Positions 29,195 through 35,355 of a DNA stretch of 35,355 bases are shown here, in pieces. The notes beneath the pieces were generated by a model. That model searched no databases. It saw only the letters and a program-made list of their open reading frames with translations, and was not told the DNA's origin. Each line of letters begins with the position of its first letter. The stretch's first letter is position 1. The stretch comes from Fimbriimonadaceae bacterium (GTDB lineage: Bacteria; Armatimonadota; Fimbriimonadia; Fimbriimonadales; Fimbriimonadaceae). The stretch spans positions 1 through 35,355 of the forward strand of contig JANJUB010000029.1 in NCBI GenBank assembly GCA_024710805.1, given 5' to 3'. The translations under genes were made by a program, and so were the position numbers.

Positions 29195-29237
29195 ACCCCA
29201 CCCCCCAGCCCCCTCCCCGCCCGCGGAGAGGGGGAGT
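29195..29237. repeat. Right inverted repeat of the DUF559 unit (43 bp)
   Basis: Reverse-complement partner of 28780-28822 (39/43 identical; the differences are two bases in the hairpin loop region and two before the G-rich tail). It ends 34 bases before the helicase ATG and contains the same internal hairpin. Confidence 0.9.
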
Positions 29238-29271
29238 CAGGAGCTTCGAGCCCGAGCCTTGCGCTAGACTG

Positions 29272-31326
29272 ATGTCTGTGTCCTCCGGGCGTGATCTCAT
29301 CGAAGCTGCATTCGCCGAGCTGCGTCGGCGGCCGGGATTCGTCGATCGCCCCGATCAGCTTCATCTAGCCCACCTCCTGGGAGATTGCATCAGCGGCAAG
29401 TCGAGCGGCGCGTTCGAGGCGCCCACGGGACTCGGAAAGTCCCTTGCCGCACTGATTCCCGCCATCGCCTACGCGACCGCCGAAGGCAAGCGAACGGTCA
29501 TCGCCACCTACACCAACGTGCTCGCCGAGCAATATTGGCGGCACGACTGGCCCCTCGCGGTCAGCCTCTTCCCTCCCGAGCCGCCGATCAACGGCGCGTT
29601 CCTCATCGGGCGCCAACGTTATGCCTGCCTCGCTGCGAGAGGCGACTACCACGCAGGCACCCTGCGCTCTTTCGTCAACGAAGCCGAACTCGGTATCGAG
29701 TCGGAGTTTCGGGCCCACGTCAATCTGGCCCCCCGAGAAATGGCCGGGCTGTGGAACTCGATCGTCACTCCACCGGTCTGCCCGGCTCGCCTGTGCCACC
29801 GCTACAACGACTGCTTCTATTACAAAGCGCGGCGGGCAGCCGAGAAGGGAAACGTCATCATCACGAACCACAGCGTGGTGATCCAGGATGCTCTGCTGAA
29901 GCGCGCCAGCACCGGGGAACTCAGCCTGCTGGGCAACTACGACTTCTTGGTCCTCGACGAGGCCCATGACTTCCTCTCCGCGGCGGCAAACGGACTCGAG
30001 TTCGAACTCAGCGAAACCAAGGCCCAGCAAGTTGTCGGCATTGTGCGCCGGATGCAAGCCACGCTCGACCCCATCGCTCGCGACGCCGGACAAGCGGCGG
30101 TATGGCAGCAGGCCTGCGATGCATTTACCGAAGGAATCCTGACCGCGGCGAAACGCATCGGGTTCGACATCCCTTCCGGCATTATCAAAGTCAACCCGCC
30201 CCAACTGCTTGAGCATCCGGGCGTCCGGGCTTCAGCGCTGCCCGACCTCGAGGGATTCGCTCAGGGCCTCTCGGCCGACATCGCTGGCATGACCGAGGGC
30301 TTTGTGAAACTCACCGAGGCGATGCTCAAGAGTTGGGCCCAAGAGGGACACGCGAAGCCCGAGGCGCAGGACACGGTACGCAACTATCTCATCTTCTTGC
30401 GCGAGTTCGGCGAGAACACCCGCCACTTGTTCACGCCCGCCGACGAAAGCGATGTTGGTGTCACGTACAGCAACTCGTCGGGACGGGGCGAGTTCTTCTC
30501 GGCGATGCTTCGGCGCGACGTGGTGGGTCTCGAGGGGCCGTTGCGGGACTTGCTTTGGGCGCGGACCCCCTTTGCCTGCATGTCCGCCACCCTGGCGGTC
30601 GACGGCCGTTTCGACTTCTTCCGTCGTCTGTCCGGCGTCGACCCCCAGTACGAGGAAGTACTGCCTTCCCCCTTCGATTTCGCCAGCCAAGCCGCGCTGT
30701 ACATCCCTCCTTCGGGGCGGATCCCGGACCCGGCGACGGCCCGCAAACAAGGGATGGAAGATGCCTATTACGCCGCACTCGCTCGCGAGATCGGCAGCAT
30801 TCTCGATGCCCTTGACGGACGGACGCTCGTCCTCTTCCACAGCCGCAAGGAGATGGAAGCGGTCCACCAACTGATGCCCAAGCGCGAGGACCGTCCGATC
30901 TTCATTCAGCGGTCGAGCGGAGCAGCGGCGACGGGCGAGAAGTTCAAGTCAAACGTGAAGTCATCGATGTTCGCGTTGCGCTCGTTCTGGACCGGATTCG
31001 ACGCCCCCGGCGAGACCCTTTCGTGTGTCGTGCTGGTCCGCGTTCCGTTCGAGGTGCCGGTCGATCCCGTAGCGGTCGCCCGGATGGCCTGGCTGAGTTC
31101 ATTGGGCCACGATCCGTTTGTTTCCTACACGCTGCCGGTCGCGAAGATGATGATGCGTCAGGGAGCGGGACGGCTCATCCGTCGGGCCGAAGATCGCGGG
31201 ATCATCGCCCTGCTCGACCCTCGCCTCCGCTCGAAGGGCTACGGCGAACAGATTATCGAGAATCTACCCGCCGGAATGCGGAGCTTTGATGACATTTGGG
31301 ATGCCGTCGCGCACGTGCAACCGTAG
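29272..31326 (+). CDS. dinG: DinG/XPD-type superfamily 2 DNA helicase
   Basis: A 684-residue Fe-S helicase. ATG at 29272 (MSVSSGRDLIEAAFAEL) is chosen because the frame upstream is covered by the DUF559 gene and its repeats. Walker A is APTGLGKS with K56, and the DEAH box is at 229-232. Four cysteines at 119, 170, 175 and 181 (RYAC, then CPARLC and C) match the 4Fe-4S cluster of DinG/XPD. Later motifs include ACMSATLAVDG, LVLFHSRKEMEAV, FWTGFDAPGE and MMRQGAGRLIRR. There is no N-terminal exonuclease domain. DinG unwinds 5'-tailed DNA, D-loops and R-loops. Confidence 0.93.
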   Translation: MSVSSGRDLIEAAFAELRRRPGFVDRPDQLHLAHLLGDCISGKSSGAFEAPTGLGKSLAALIPAIAYATAEGKRTVIATYTNVLAEQYWRHDWPLAVSLFPPEPPINGAFLIGRQRYACLAARGDYHAGTLRSFVNEAELGIESEFRAHVNLAPREMAGLWNSIVTPPVCPARLCHRYNDCFYYKARRAAEKGNVIITNHSVVIQDALLKRASTGELSLLGNYDFLVLDEAHDFLSAAANGLEFELSETKAQQVVGIVRRMQATLDPIARDAGQAAVWQQACDAFTEGILTAAKRIGFDIPSGIIKVNPPQLLEHPGVRASALPDLEGFAQGLSADIAGMTEGFVKLTEAMLKSWAQEGHAKPEAQDTVRNYLIFLREFGENTRHLFTPADESDVGVTYSNSSGRGEFFSAMLRRDVVGLEGPLRDLLWARTPFACMSATLAVDGRFDFFRRLSGVDPQYEEVLPSPFDFASQAALYIPPSGRIPDPATARKQGMEDAYYAALAREIGSILDALDGRTLVLFHSRKEMEAVHQLMPKREDRPIFIQRSSGAAATGEKFKSNVKSSMFALRSFWTGFDAPGETLSCVVLVRVPFEVPVDPVAVARMAWLSSLGHDPFVSYTLPVAKMMMRQGAGRLIRRAEDRGIIALLDPRLRSKGYGEQIIENLPAGMRSFDDIWDAVAHVQP

Positions 31327-31335
31327 GTTCTACGG
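31321..31335 (+). terminator. Weak hairpin at the end of the helicase gene
   Basis: CCGTAG-GTT-CTACGG is a perfect 6-bp stem spanning the stop codon. It has no T-run, so its terminator role is uncertain. Confidence 0.25.
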
Positions 31336-31390
31336 GGTCAATAGGATCAGAGCCGGTACAAATACTGTGTATTTTTCGACAGAATGCCCT

Positions 31391-31428
31391 TATACTGAGA
31401 GTGGCTTCTTACGGAGTGTTTTGGAGGG
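31391..31428 (+). promoter_or_regulatory. -10 element and ribosome binding site of the PEP-CTERM gene
   Basis: TATACT at 31391-31396 resembles a sigma-70 -10 box; no good -35 was found. GGAGGG at 31423-31428 lies 3 bases before the ATG at 31432. The surrounding stretch is markedly A+T-rich compared with the rest. Confidence 0.45.
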
Positions 31429-31431
31429 TTT

Positions 31432-31959
31432 ATGAAAAAGCTATTGTTTGCCTCGATGCTCGCGGGATTGTCCGTTGCGTCACAGGCGATTATCTTTGAG
31501 TTCGAATCGAACAACACGACGGGAACCGCGAACCTGATCACGCGAGGGGCCTCGCCGTGGGCGGACGTAGGACAGCTTTCTCTGAATCCGGCAGGTGACA
31601 ACGATTACTTCATGTTCACCTTGTTCGCCGGCGAAACGCTGACCGCGATCACGACGCCGATGCAGACGCAGTTCTCGGCCCCGGACACGATGATACATCT
31701 GCTCGATCCGGGCTTGGTCGAGGTCGCGTTTAACGACGACGCCGGCAGCGGATTTGGGTCGGCGATTCGCTACACCGCGCTGACGAGTGGCACGTACTAC
31801 CTCGGCATCACCGGTTTTGGCGACCGGAACTTTGTGGGCAACCACACCGAGTTCGGCGACTATGTCCTGACGATGAGCATTGTGCCCGAGCCGGGAACAA
31901 TGATTGCGCTGGGTGCGGGTGCCGCGGCTCTCGTGGCGCGCCGTCGCCGACGAGCCTAG
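31432..31959 (+). CDS. Secreted PEP-CTERM protein (DVUA0089-like)
   Basis: A 175-residue exported protein. The signal peptide MKKLLFASMLAGLSVASQA is followed by a domain starting FEFESNNTTGTANLI, with DNDYFMFTLFAGETLTAIT and SGTYYLGITGFGDRN, resembling PPC-like/DVUA0089 beta-sandwiches. The C-terminus is VPEPGTMIALGAGAAALVARRRRRA: a PEP motif, one hydrophobic helix and an arginine cluster, the sorting signal cut by exosortase in known systems. No exosortase is in the window. A strong palindromic terminator follows. Confidence 0.9.
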   Translation: MKKLLFASMLAGLSVASQAIIFEFESNNTTGTANLITRGASPWADVGQLSLNPAGDNDYFMFTLFAGETLTAITTPMQTQFSAPDTMIHLLDPGLVEVAFNDDAGSGFGSAIRYTALTSGTYYLGITGFGDRNFVGNHTEFGDYVLTMSIVPEPGTMIALGAGAAALVARRRRRA

Positions 31960-31978
31960 GACGCATACCCTCCACAAA

Positions 31979-32015
31979 AACGAAGGCCGGACAGGATATC
32001 CTGTCCGGCCTCGTT
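31979..32015. terminator. Bidirectional terminator, 28-bp perfect palindrome
   Basis: A perfect palindrome (31984-32011, arms of 14 bases, AGGCCGGACAGGAT and complement) extends by four more pairs across one bulged A. An A-run lies on its left side, giving a T-run for the minus-strand transcript. It sits between the convergent PEP-CTERM and superoxide dismutase genes and could stop both. Confidence 0.85.
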
Positions 32016-32032
32016 GCATTGGCGTGCCTCGA

Positions 32033-32764
32033 TTAGCTGACGGTGACGGCCGCGCCGCGAGCGTTGACGGCGTCCCAGTCGATGCACTGGAGATAGGCGT
32101 CGATATACTTGGCGCGCGCCGTCTGGAAGTCCAGATAGTAAGCGTGCTCGTACACGTCCATCGCGAGCAAGAGCGTGTGGTTCCAGATCGGGAAGCTGTT
32201 CTGGGCATCACCGATGTAGTTGAACACGCGCTTCTCGGCGTGGTCGTAGGCCAGGTAGACCCAGCCGCGACCCGCGATACCGGTCGCCTTGAACTCCGCC
32301 GCCCACTTTTCGAACGAGCCGTAGGCCTCGTTGATCAGCTCGGCGACCTTGCCGGTCGCCGGGCCGCCTTCGCCACCCATCGTCTCAAAGTAAACGTTGT
32401 GGTTGATGTAGCCTTCGTAAGCGAAGGTGTAATCGACCTTGAGCGCTCGCATCATGCTGTAGATCTGGTTCGCCTTCGCGGGGTCGACTTCCATCTCGGC
32501 GAGCGCCTTGCGGATCTCATTGGTCTTGTTGGCATAACCCTGCCAGAGCTTCAAGTGCTCATCGTGGGTCTTACGACTGATGCCCACCCGCTCGGAGGTG
32601 TAGACCTTCTCAGGGATGGCTTGGGGAACGGTAACGAGTTTCAATTCCATGGCGGTTTCCTCGGACAACGTTGACGCGGAACTCAGGAGGCTGAACGAAG
32701 GGCCGAGAACGGCACCAGCGGCTCCCAACCTCAAGAGCTCGCGTCGAGTCATGTCTAAATCCAT
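32033..32764 (-). CDS. Tat-exported Fe/Mn-type superoxide dismutase
   Basis: Converts superoxide to peroxide and oxygen. The first ~38 residues hold a twin-arginine signal (MTRRELLRLGAAGAVLG then SFSLLSSAS), so it is probably exported or membrane-anchored. Metal ligands by alignment to the family are H70 (SRKTHDEHL), H122 (INHNVYF), D203 and H207 (AMDVYEHAYYLDF). G118 and Q188 (GDAQNSFPI) favour the Mn-type arrangement. After H70 the usual HHxxY gateway is replaced by LKLWQGY, an odd change at the active-site entrance. A second start four codons in (ATG, 32752) also fits. Confidence 0.88.
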   Translation of the reverse strand: MDLDMTRRELLRLGAAGAVLGPSFSLLSSASTLSEETAMELKLVTVPQAIPEKVYTSERVGISRKTHDEHLKLWQGYANKTNEIRKALAEMEVDPAKANQIYSMMRALKVDYTFAYEGYINHNVYFETMGGEGGPATGKVAELINEAYGSFEKWAAEFKATGIAGRGWVYLAYDHAEKRVFNYIGDAQNSFPIWNHTLLLAMDVYEHAYYLDFQTARAKYIDAYLQCIDWDAVNARGAAVTVS

Positions 32765-32845
32765 CAGCAGTTTCCTACGTCTTGCAGGTTCTACGAGGGT
32801 ACCCGTCCGAGCGTTCGGAGGGCCGACCAGAACAGGGGATCGCGG

Positions 32846-32851
32846 TATAAT
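32846..32851 (+). promoter_or_regulatory. -10 box of the tRNA-Gln gene
   Basis: A consensus TATAAT ends 10 bases before the mature tRNA. The hexamer 17 bases upstream (CCGACC, 32823-32828) is a poor -35. Confidence 0.6.
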
Positions 32852-32861
32852 CGACTCCAGT

Positions 32862-32935
32862 TGCCGGATCGTCTAATGGCAGGACAACGGTTTTTGGTGC
32901 CGTATGTCTAGGTTCGAGTCCTAGTCCGGCAGCCA
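32862..32935 (+). tRNA. tRNA-Gln (anticodon UUG), CCA encoded
   Basis: The acceptor stem TGCCGGA/TCCGGCA, D stem GTCT/GGAC (one G-T), anticodon stem ACGGT/GCCGT and T arm CTAGG-TTCGAGT-CCTAG fold a complete cloverleaf. The anticodon loop TTTTGGT places TTG at 34-36, i.e. glutamine. G is the discriminator base and CCA (32933-32935) is encoded in the DNA. Confidence 0.95.
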
Positions 32936-33033
32936 CTTCTCCCCAGAAACGGACGAAGCGGGCCTCATCCGTTCGCACGGGCCAACGCGTCTCGAATCCT
33001 CTCCACGGACGGGACCCCGCCCGGATAATAGCG

Positions 33034-33255
33034 TCAGCTTGGGGGAACGGTCAGGTCTTCTCGGGGAACGGAGCCAAACACGTCCCGGCCGTCAACCAGC
33101 AAGGTGGGCGTGTCGTAGCCTCTCCGCACATCGTCGCTGGGCAGTTCCGTCAAATCGACGGACGTGAACCCTTCAGCACCGAGGGCCTCCAGCATCAAGA
33201 GATGCATCTCCTCCGAGGGCGCGCAGTTCCGCTTGGTAAGAAACTCGATCCTCAT
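33034..33255 (-). CDS. Small thioredoxin-fold-like protein (73 aa)
   Basis: Starts MRIEFLTKRNCAPSEEMHLLM, a strand-loop-helix typical of glutaredoxin-like folds, with a single cysteine (C11) where the CxxC motif would be. The middle YDTPTLLVDGRDVFG includes the cis-proline region (TPTLLV) of thioredoxin folds. Function unknown; possibly a thiol or metal-handling protein. It is divergent from the subtilase gene. Confidence 0.7.
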   Translation of the reverse strand: MRIEFLTKRNCAPSEEMHLLMLEALGAEGFTSVDLTELPSDDVRRGYDTPTLLVDGRDVFGSVPREDLTVPPS

Positions 33256-33365
33256 CTGCCCTTAGTATGTCGCGAAGCGTGCCGTCACTTTCATCGAAGT
33301 GTGGCGACGAAATCACCTGGTTTCAAGCTGTGAACAGAGCTATGTACGAGTTCTTCGCGCATCCC

Positions 33366-33394
33366 TTGGCATTCACAAAACTCGTCGCTATAAT
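33366..33394 (+). promoter_or_regulatory. Sigma-70-type promoter of the subtilase gene
   Basis: TTGGCA (33366-33371), a 17-base spacer and TATAAT (33389-33394) make a near-consensus promoter. It lies about 72 bases before the GTG start. AGGAAGG at 33452-33458 is a good ribosome binding site 8 bases before that start and supports it. Confidence 0.8.
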
Positions 33395-33466
33395 GCAACT
33401 CGTGCGGGCTCGAGGTTCGATCCGCAGTCATTATCAGCCCTATAAGGGATTAGGAAGGTGTCTTAG

Positions 33467-35089
33467 GTGAACAAGTTCTTTGCGGCGGCCGCCACGGCCG
33501 CCATGGCCACTTGGGGTGCTGCACAAGCCCCCGCCGAGTTCGTCGATGGCGAGGTTCTCGTCAAGTTCCGTGCGGGTGCGCAGATGTCTGCGCCGATCGA
33601 CCACGCACGCATCGGTGCCCGGCCCGTTGAGACGCTGCGTCGCCTAGAGGTGCAGCGCGTCGCTCTGCCGAAGTCGGTCAGCATCGATCGGGCCTTGACT
33701 CACTACCGCAACCTGCCCTACGTCGAGTTCGCCGAGCCGAACTACATCGCGCGGCACTTCCAAGTGACACCCAACGACCCCAGCTACGGCACTCAGTGGG
33801 CGTTGCCCAAGATCAGCGCCCCGACCGGCTGGAGCATCACCACCGGCAGCACCGGCGTGACGATTGCGATCATCGACACGGGTGTGGACAAGAACCACTC
33901 CGACCTCGTTGGTAAGCTGGTCGCAGGGTACGACTTCGTCAACAACGACAGCGATGCCGACGACGACAACGGGCACGGCACGCACTGCGCCGGCATCGCC
34001 GCCGCACTGACGAACAACGGTATTGGCATTGCCGGCGTCGACTGGAATGCCCGTATCATGCCGGTCAAGGTCCTCAATGCCAGTGGATCCGGCTCTTACA
34101 CCGGGATCGCCAACGGCATCACTTGGGCAGCAGACAACGGGGCGAAGGTCATCTCGATGTCGCTCGGCGGGGGTTCGGGATCGAGCACGCTTGAGAGTGC
34201 GGTGAACTACGCCGCGAGCAAGGGCGTGGTGATCGTCGCCGCGGCCGGCAACAGCAACACGACGGCGGCCAGCTACCCGGCGTACTACGCCGCCTGCATC
34301 GCCGTGGGTTCGACGACCAGCACCGATGCGCGGTCGAGCTTCAGCAACTACGGCGCCTCGTGGGTCGACGTAGCCGCGCCCGGTTCGAGCATCTACTCGA
34401 CGTATGACGGCAACACCTACGCCACGCTCAGCGGCACATCGATGTCGACTCCGCACGTGGCGGGCCTGGCCGGGCTCTTGTGGGCGAAGCAAGGCGCAGG
34501 CGCCACGGCGACCACCGTGCGCAACGCGATCGAGCAGAACTGCGACAACGTCGGGACCTGGGTTGCCTACGGCCGTATCAACGTCGCCAAGGCGCTGGGC
34601 GCGACCGGCGGCGGTGGCGGCGGTGGAACGACAACTACCAACTACGCTCCGACATCGATCCAGGTGTTCGCCGGAACCGTCGTCGGTGGTTCAGTCAGCA
34701 GCCTGACGACCAGTGACAACGTTCGGTTCGACCTCCGTAGCGCGGCCTCGGGCAACAATCGGATCGTGGATTACGATGCCATTCTCAGCGGTGTCAACCG
34801 CGGTAACGGCGTCACGCAGATCGCACTCACGGTAGAGAACCAGATGACCATCAGTGGCGCGCTGTCGGTCTATCTGTTCAACTACTCGACGGGGCAGTAT
34901 GTGCAGATCGGCTCTCAGAGTGTCGCCACCAGCGATACGACGACGACCTACACGATCACCTCGGGTGCGGCCAACTACGTGTCGAGTTCAGGAGAATGTA
35001 TCGTCGGGTTCTATCGCACGCGGCGGAACAAGACCTACTACAACCTGCGCTCCGACCTCGTTCGGGTCGCAGTCACGACCAACAACTAG
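33467..35089 (+). CDS. Secreted subtilisin-family (S8) serine protease
   Basis: A 540-residue protease. The signal peptide is about 1-21 (NKFFAAAATAAMATWGAAQA), followed by a propeptide-like region (FVDGEVLVKFRAGAQM, to about 105) similar to fervidolysin-type prodomains. The catalytic triad is D137 (IAIIDTGVD), H170 (NGHGTHCAG) and S325 (SGTSMSTPHVAG). A polyglycine linker near 383-389 and a Thr-rich stretch lead to a ~150-residue C-terminal domain of beta character (TSIQVFAGTVVGGSV...) that I do not recognise; it may bind a substrate or the cell surface. A promoter precedes it and a terminator follows. Confidence 0.93.
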   Translation: MNKFFAAAATAAMATWGAAQAPAEFVDGEVLVKFRAGAQMSAPIDHARIGARPVETLRRLEVQRVALPKSVSIDRALTHYRNLPYVEFAEPNYIARHFQVTPNDPSYGTQWALPKISAPTGWSITTGSTGVTIAIIDTGVDKNHSDLVGKLVAGYDFVNNDSDADDDNGHGTHCAGIAAALTNNGIGIAGVDWNARIMPVKVLNASGSGSYTGIANGITWAADNGAKVISMSLGGGSGSSTLESAVNYAASKGVVIVAAAGNSNTTAASYPAYYAACIAVGSTTSTDARSSFSNYGASWVDVAAPGSSIYSTYDGNTYATLSGTSMSTPHVAGLAGLLWAKQGAGATATTVRNAIEQNCDNVGTWVAYGRINVAKALGATGGGGGGGTTTTNYAPTSIQVFAGTVVGGSVSSLTTSDNVRFDLRSAASGNNRIVDYDAILSGVNRGNGVTQIALTVENQMTISGALSVYLFNYSTGQYVQIGSQSVATSDTTTTYTITSGAANYVSSSGECIVGFYRTRRNKTYYNLRSDLVRVAVTTNN

Positions 35090-35100
35090 TCATCGGAGAA

Positions 35101-35135
35101 AGCCCGCCTTCGCAGTTTGCGGAGGCGGGCTTTTT
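35101..35135 (+). terminator. Rho-independent terminator after the subtilase gene
   Basis: A 14-bp stem (AGCCCGCCTTCGCA against TGCGGAGGCGGGCT, one G-T pair) with a 3-base loop is followed directly by a run of T (35131-35135). It starts 11 bases after the stop codon. Confidence 0.92.
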
Positions 35136-35177
35136 CATGCCTGAATCGAATTCGCGTGCGCGTGCCTCTTCAAAGGC

Positions 35178-35355
35178 ATGAACTCCGTCAACCCATCCGT
35201 CATCGAACTCAAGACCGATGCCTTCAAAGCCGAGGTCATCGACAATGGCGCGCCCATCCTGATCGACTTCTGGGCCCCTTGGTGCGGCCCCTGCCGCATG
35301 ATGAAGCCCCATTTGGAAGAGACCGCCAAACAACTCGCCGGAGTCGTTCGAGTCT
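35178..35355 (+). CDS. trxA: Thioredoxin (3' end outside window)
   Basis: ATG at 35178 opens MNSVNPSVIELKTDAFKAEV. The next part, APILIDFWAPWCGPCRMMKP, contains the redox motif WCGPC and the typical thioredoxin surroundings. The frame is open to the window end; about 59 residues are visible of the usual ~105. It follows the subtilase terminator, so it should have its own promoter. Confidence 0.93.
   Translation, partial: MNSVNPSVIELKTDAFKAEVIDNGAPILIDFWAPWCGPCRMMKPHLEETAKQLAGVVRV

Noticed and set aside
28780-29237. Classical insertion sequence
   Set aside because: No transposase (DDE, HUH or serine/tyrosine recombinase) motif and no visible target-site duplication; the unit is kept as a DUF559 repeat element instead.
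28732-29271. 180-residue N-terminal extension of the DinG-type helicase
   Set aside because: It would run through both inverted repeats and antisense to the DUF559 gene, and has no family similarity; the ATG at 29272 gives a normal helicase start.
32775-32978. 67-codon minus-strand frame across the tRNA-Gln region
   Set aside because: Most of it is the antisense translation of the tRNA and its promoter, a common false gene.

Overview
The window (about 60% G+C by eye) is a compact, gene-dense bacterial chromosome segment with 34 protein genes (one cut at each window end) and one tRNA. A PEP-CTERM secreted protein, a CsaB-type pyruvyl transferase next to a DUF5693-like membrane protein, a beta-galactosidase with a discoidin tail, and an archaeal/Thermus-type ProRS suggest a non-proteobacterial, environmental, probably diderm organism. 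An Armatimonadota (Fimbriimonadia-like) source would fit; this is inference from gene style, not a marker-based placement.

Layout. (a) 1-3594, plus strand: 3' part of a GH2 beta-galactosidase, translationally coupled to a 62-residue Sm-like small protein. (b) 11763-3597, minus strand: one long run of seven genes, metG, DUF5693-like, csaB-like, NYN-domain, YjbR-like, macro-domain and proS, with mostly tiny gaps. (c) 11851-15651, plus strand: secreted metzincin-like protease, VanX-like D,D-dipeptidase, then nrnA-truB-DUF2752. (d) 17320-15639, minus strand: a two-helix membrane protein coupled to prmC. (e) 17529-20643, plus strand: four overlapping genes that together look like a Rad50/SbcC-Mre11/SbcD complex in which the Rad50 chain is divided. 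The N-terminal ATPase half carries the zinc hook at its end; it is followed by an Mre11-like nuclease, a 93-residue coiled-coil protein, and the C-terminal ATPase half. This is the most unusual system in the window. (f) 20640-22292, minus strand: NAGPA-like phosphodiester glycosidase and a membrane-anchored alpha/beta hydrolase. (g) 22316-24411, plus strand: ASCH-like protein, SAM methyltransferase, GT4 glycosyltransferase; facing it on the minus strand are sucC, a paralogous GT4 and an FkbM methyltransferase. (h) 27545-31326: cysteine desulfurase, then a 458-bp unit in which a DUF559 nuclease-like gene is bracketed by 43-bp inverted repeats, then a DinG/XPD-type helicase. (i) 31432-35355: PEP-CTERM protein, a strong palindromic terminator, Tat-exported superoxide dismutase, tRNA-Gln(UUG), small thioredoxin-fold protein, secreted subtilase with its own promoter and terminator, and the start of a thioredoxin gene.

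Themes: translation and RNA handling (metG, proS, truB, prmC, nrnA, NYN, ASCH, tRNA-Gln), cell-envelope glycan work (CsaB, DUF5693, two GT4, FkbM, VanX-like, NAGPA-like), secreted enzymes, and DNA repair (split Rad50-Mre11, DinG). Convergent genes commonly abut or overlap by a few bases. No stretch over 300 bases lacks a gene. No CRISPR array, prophage or classical insertion sequence was seen.
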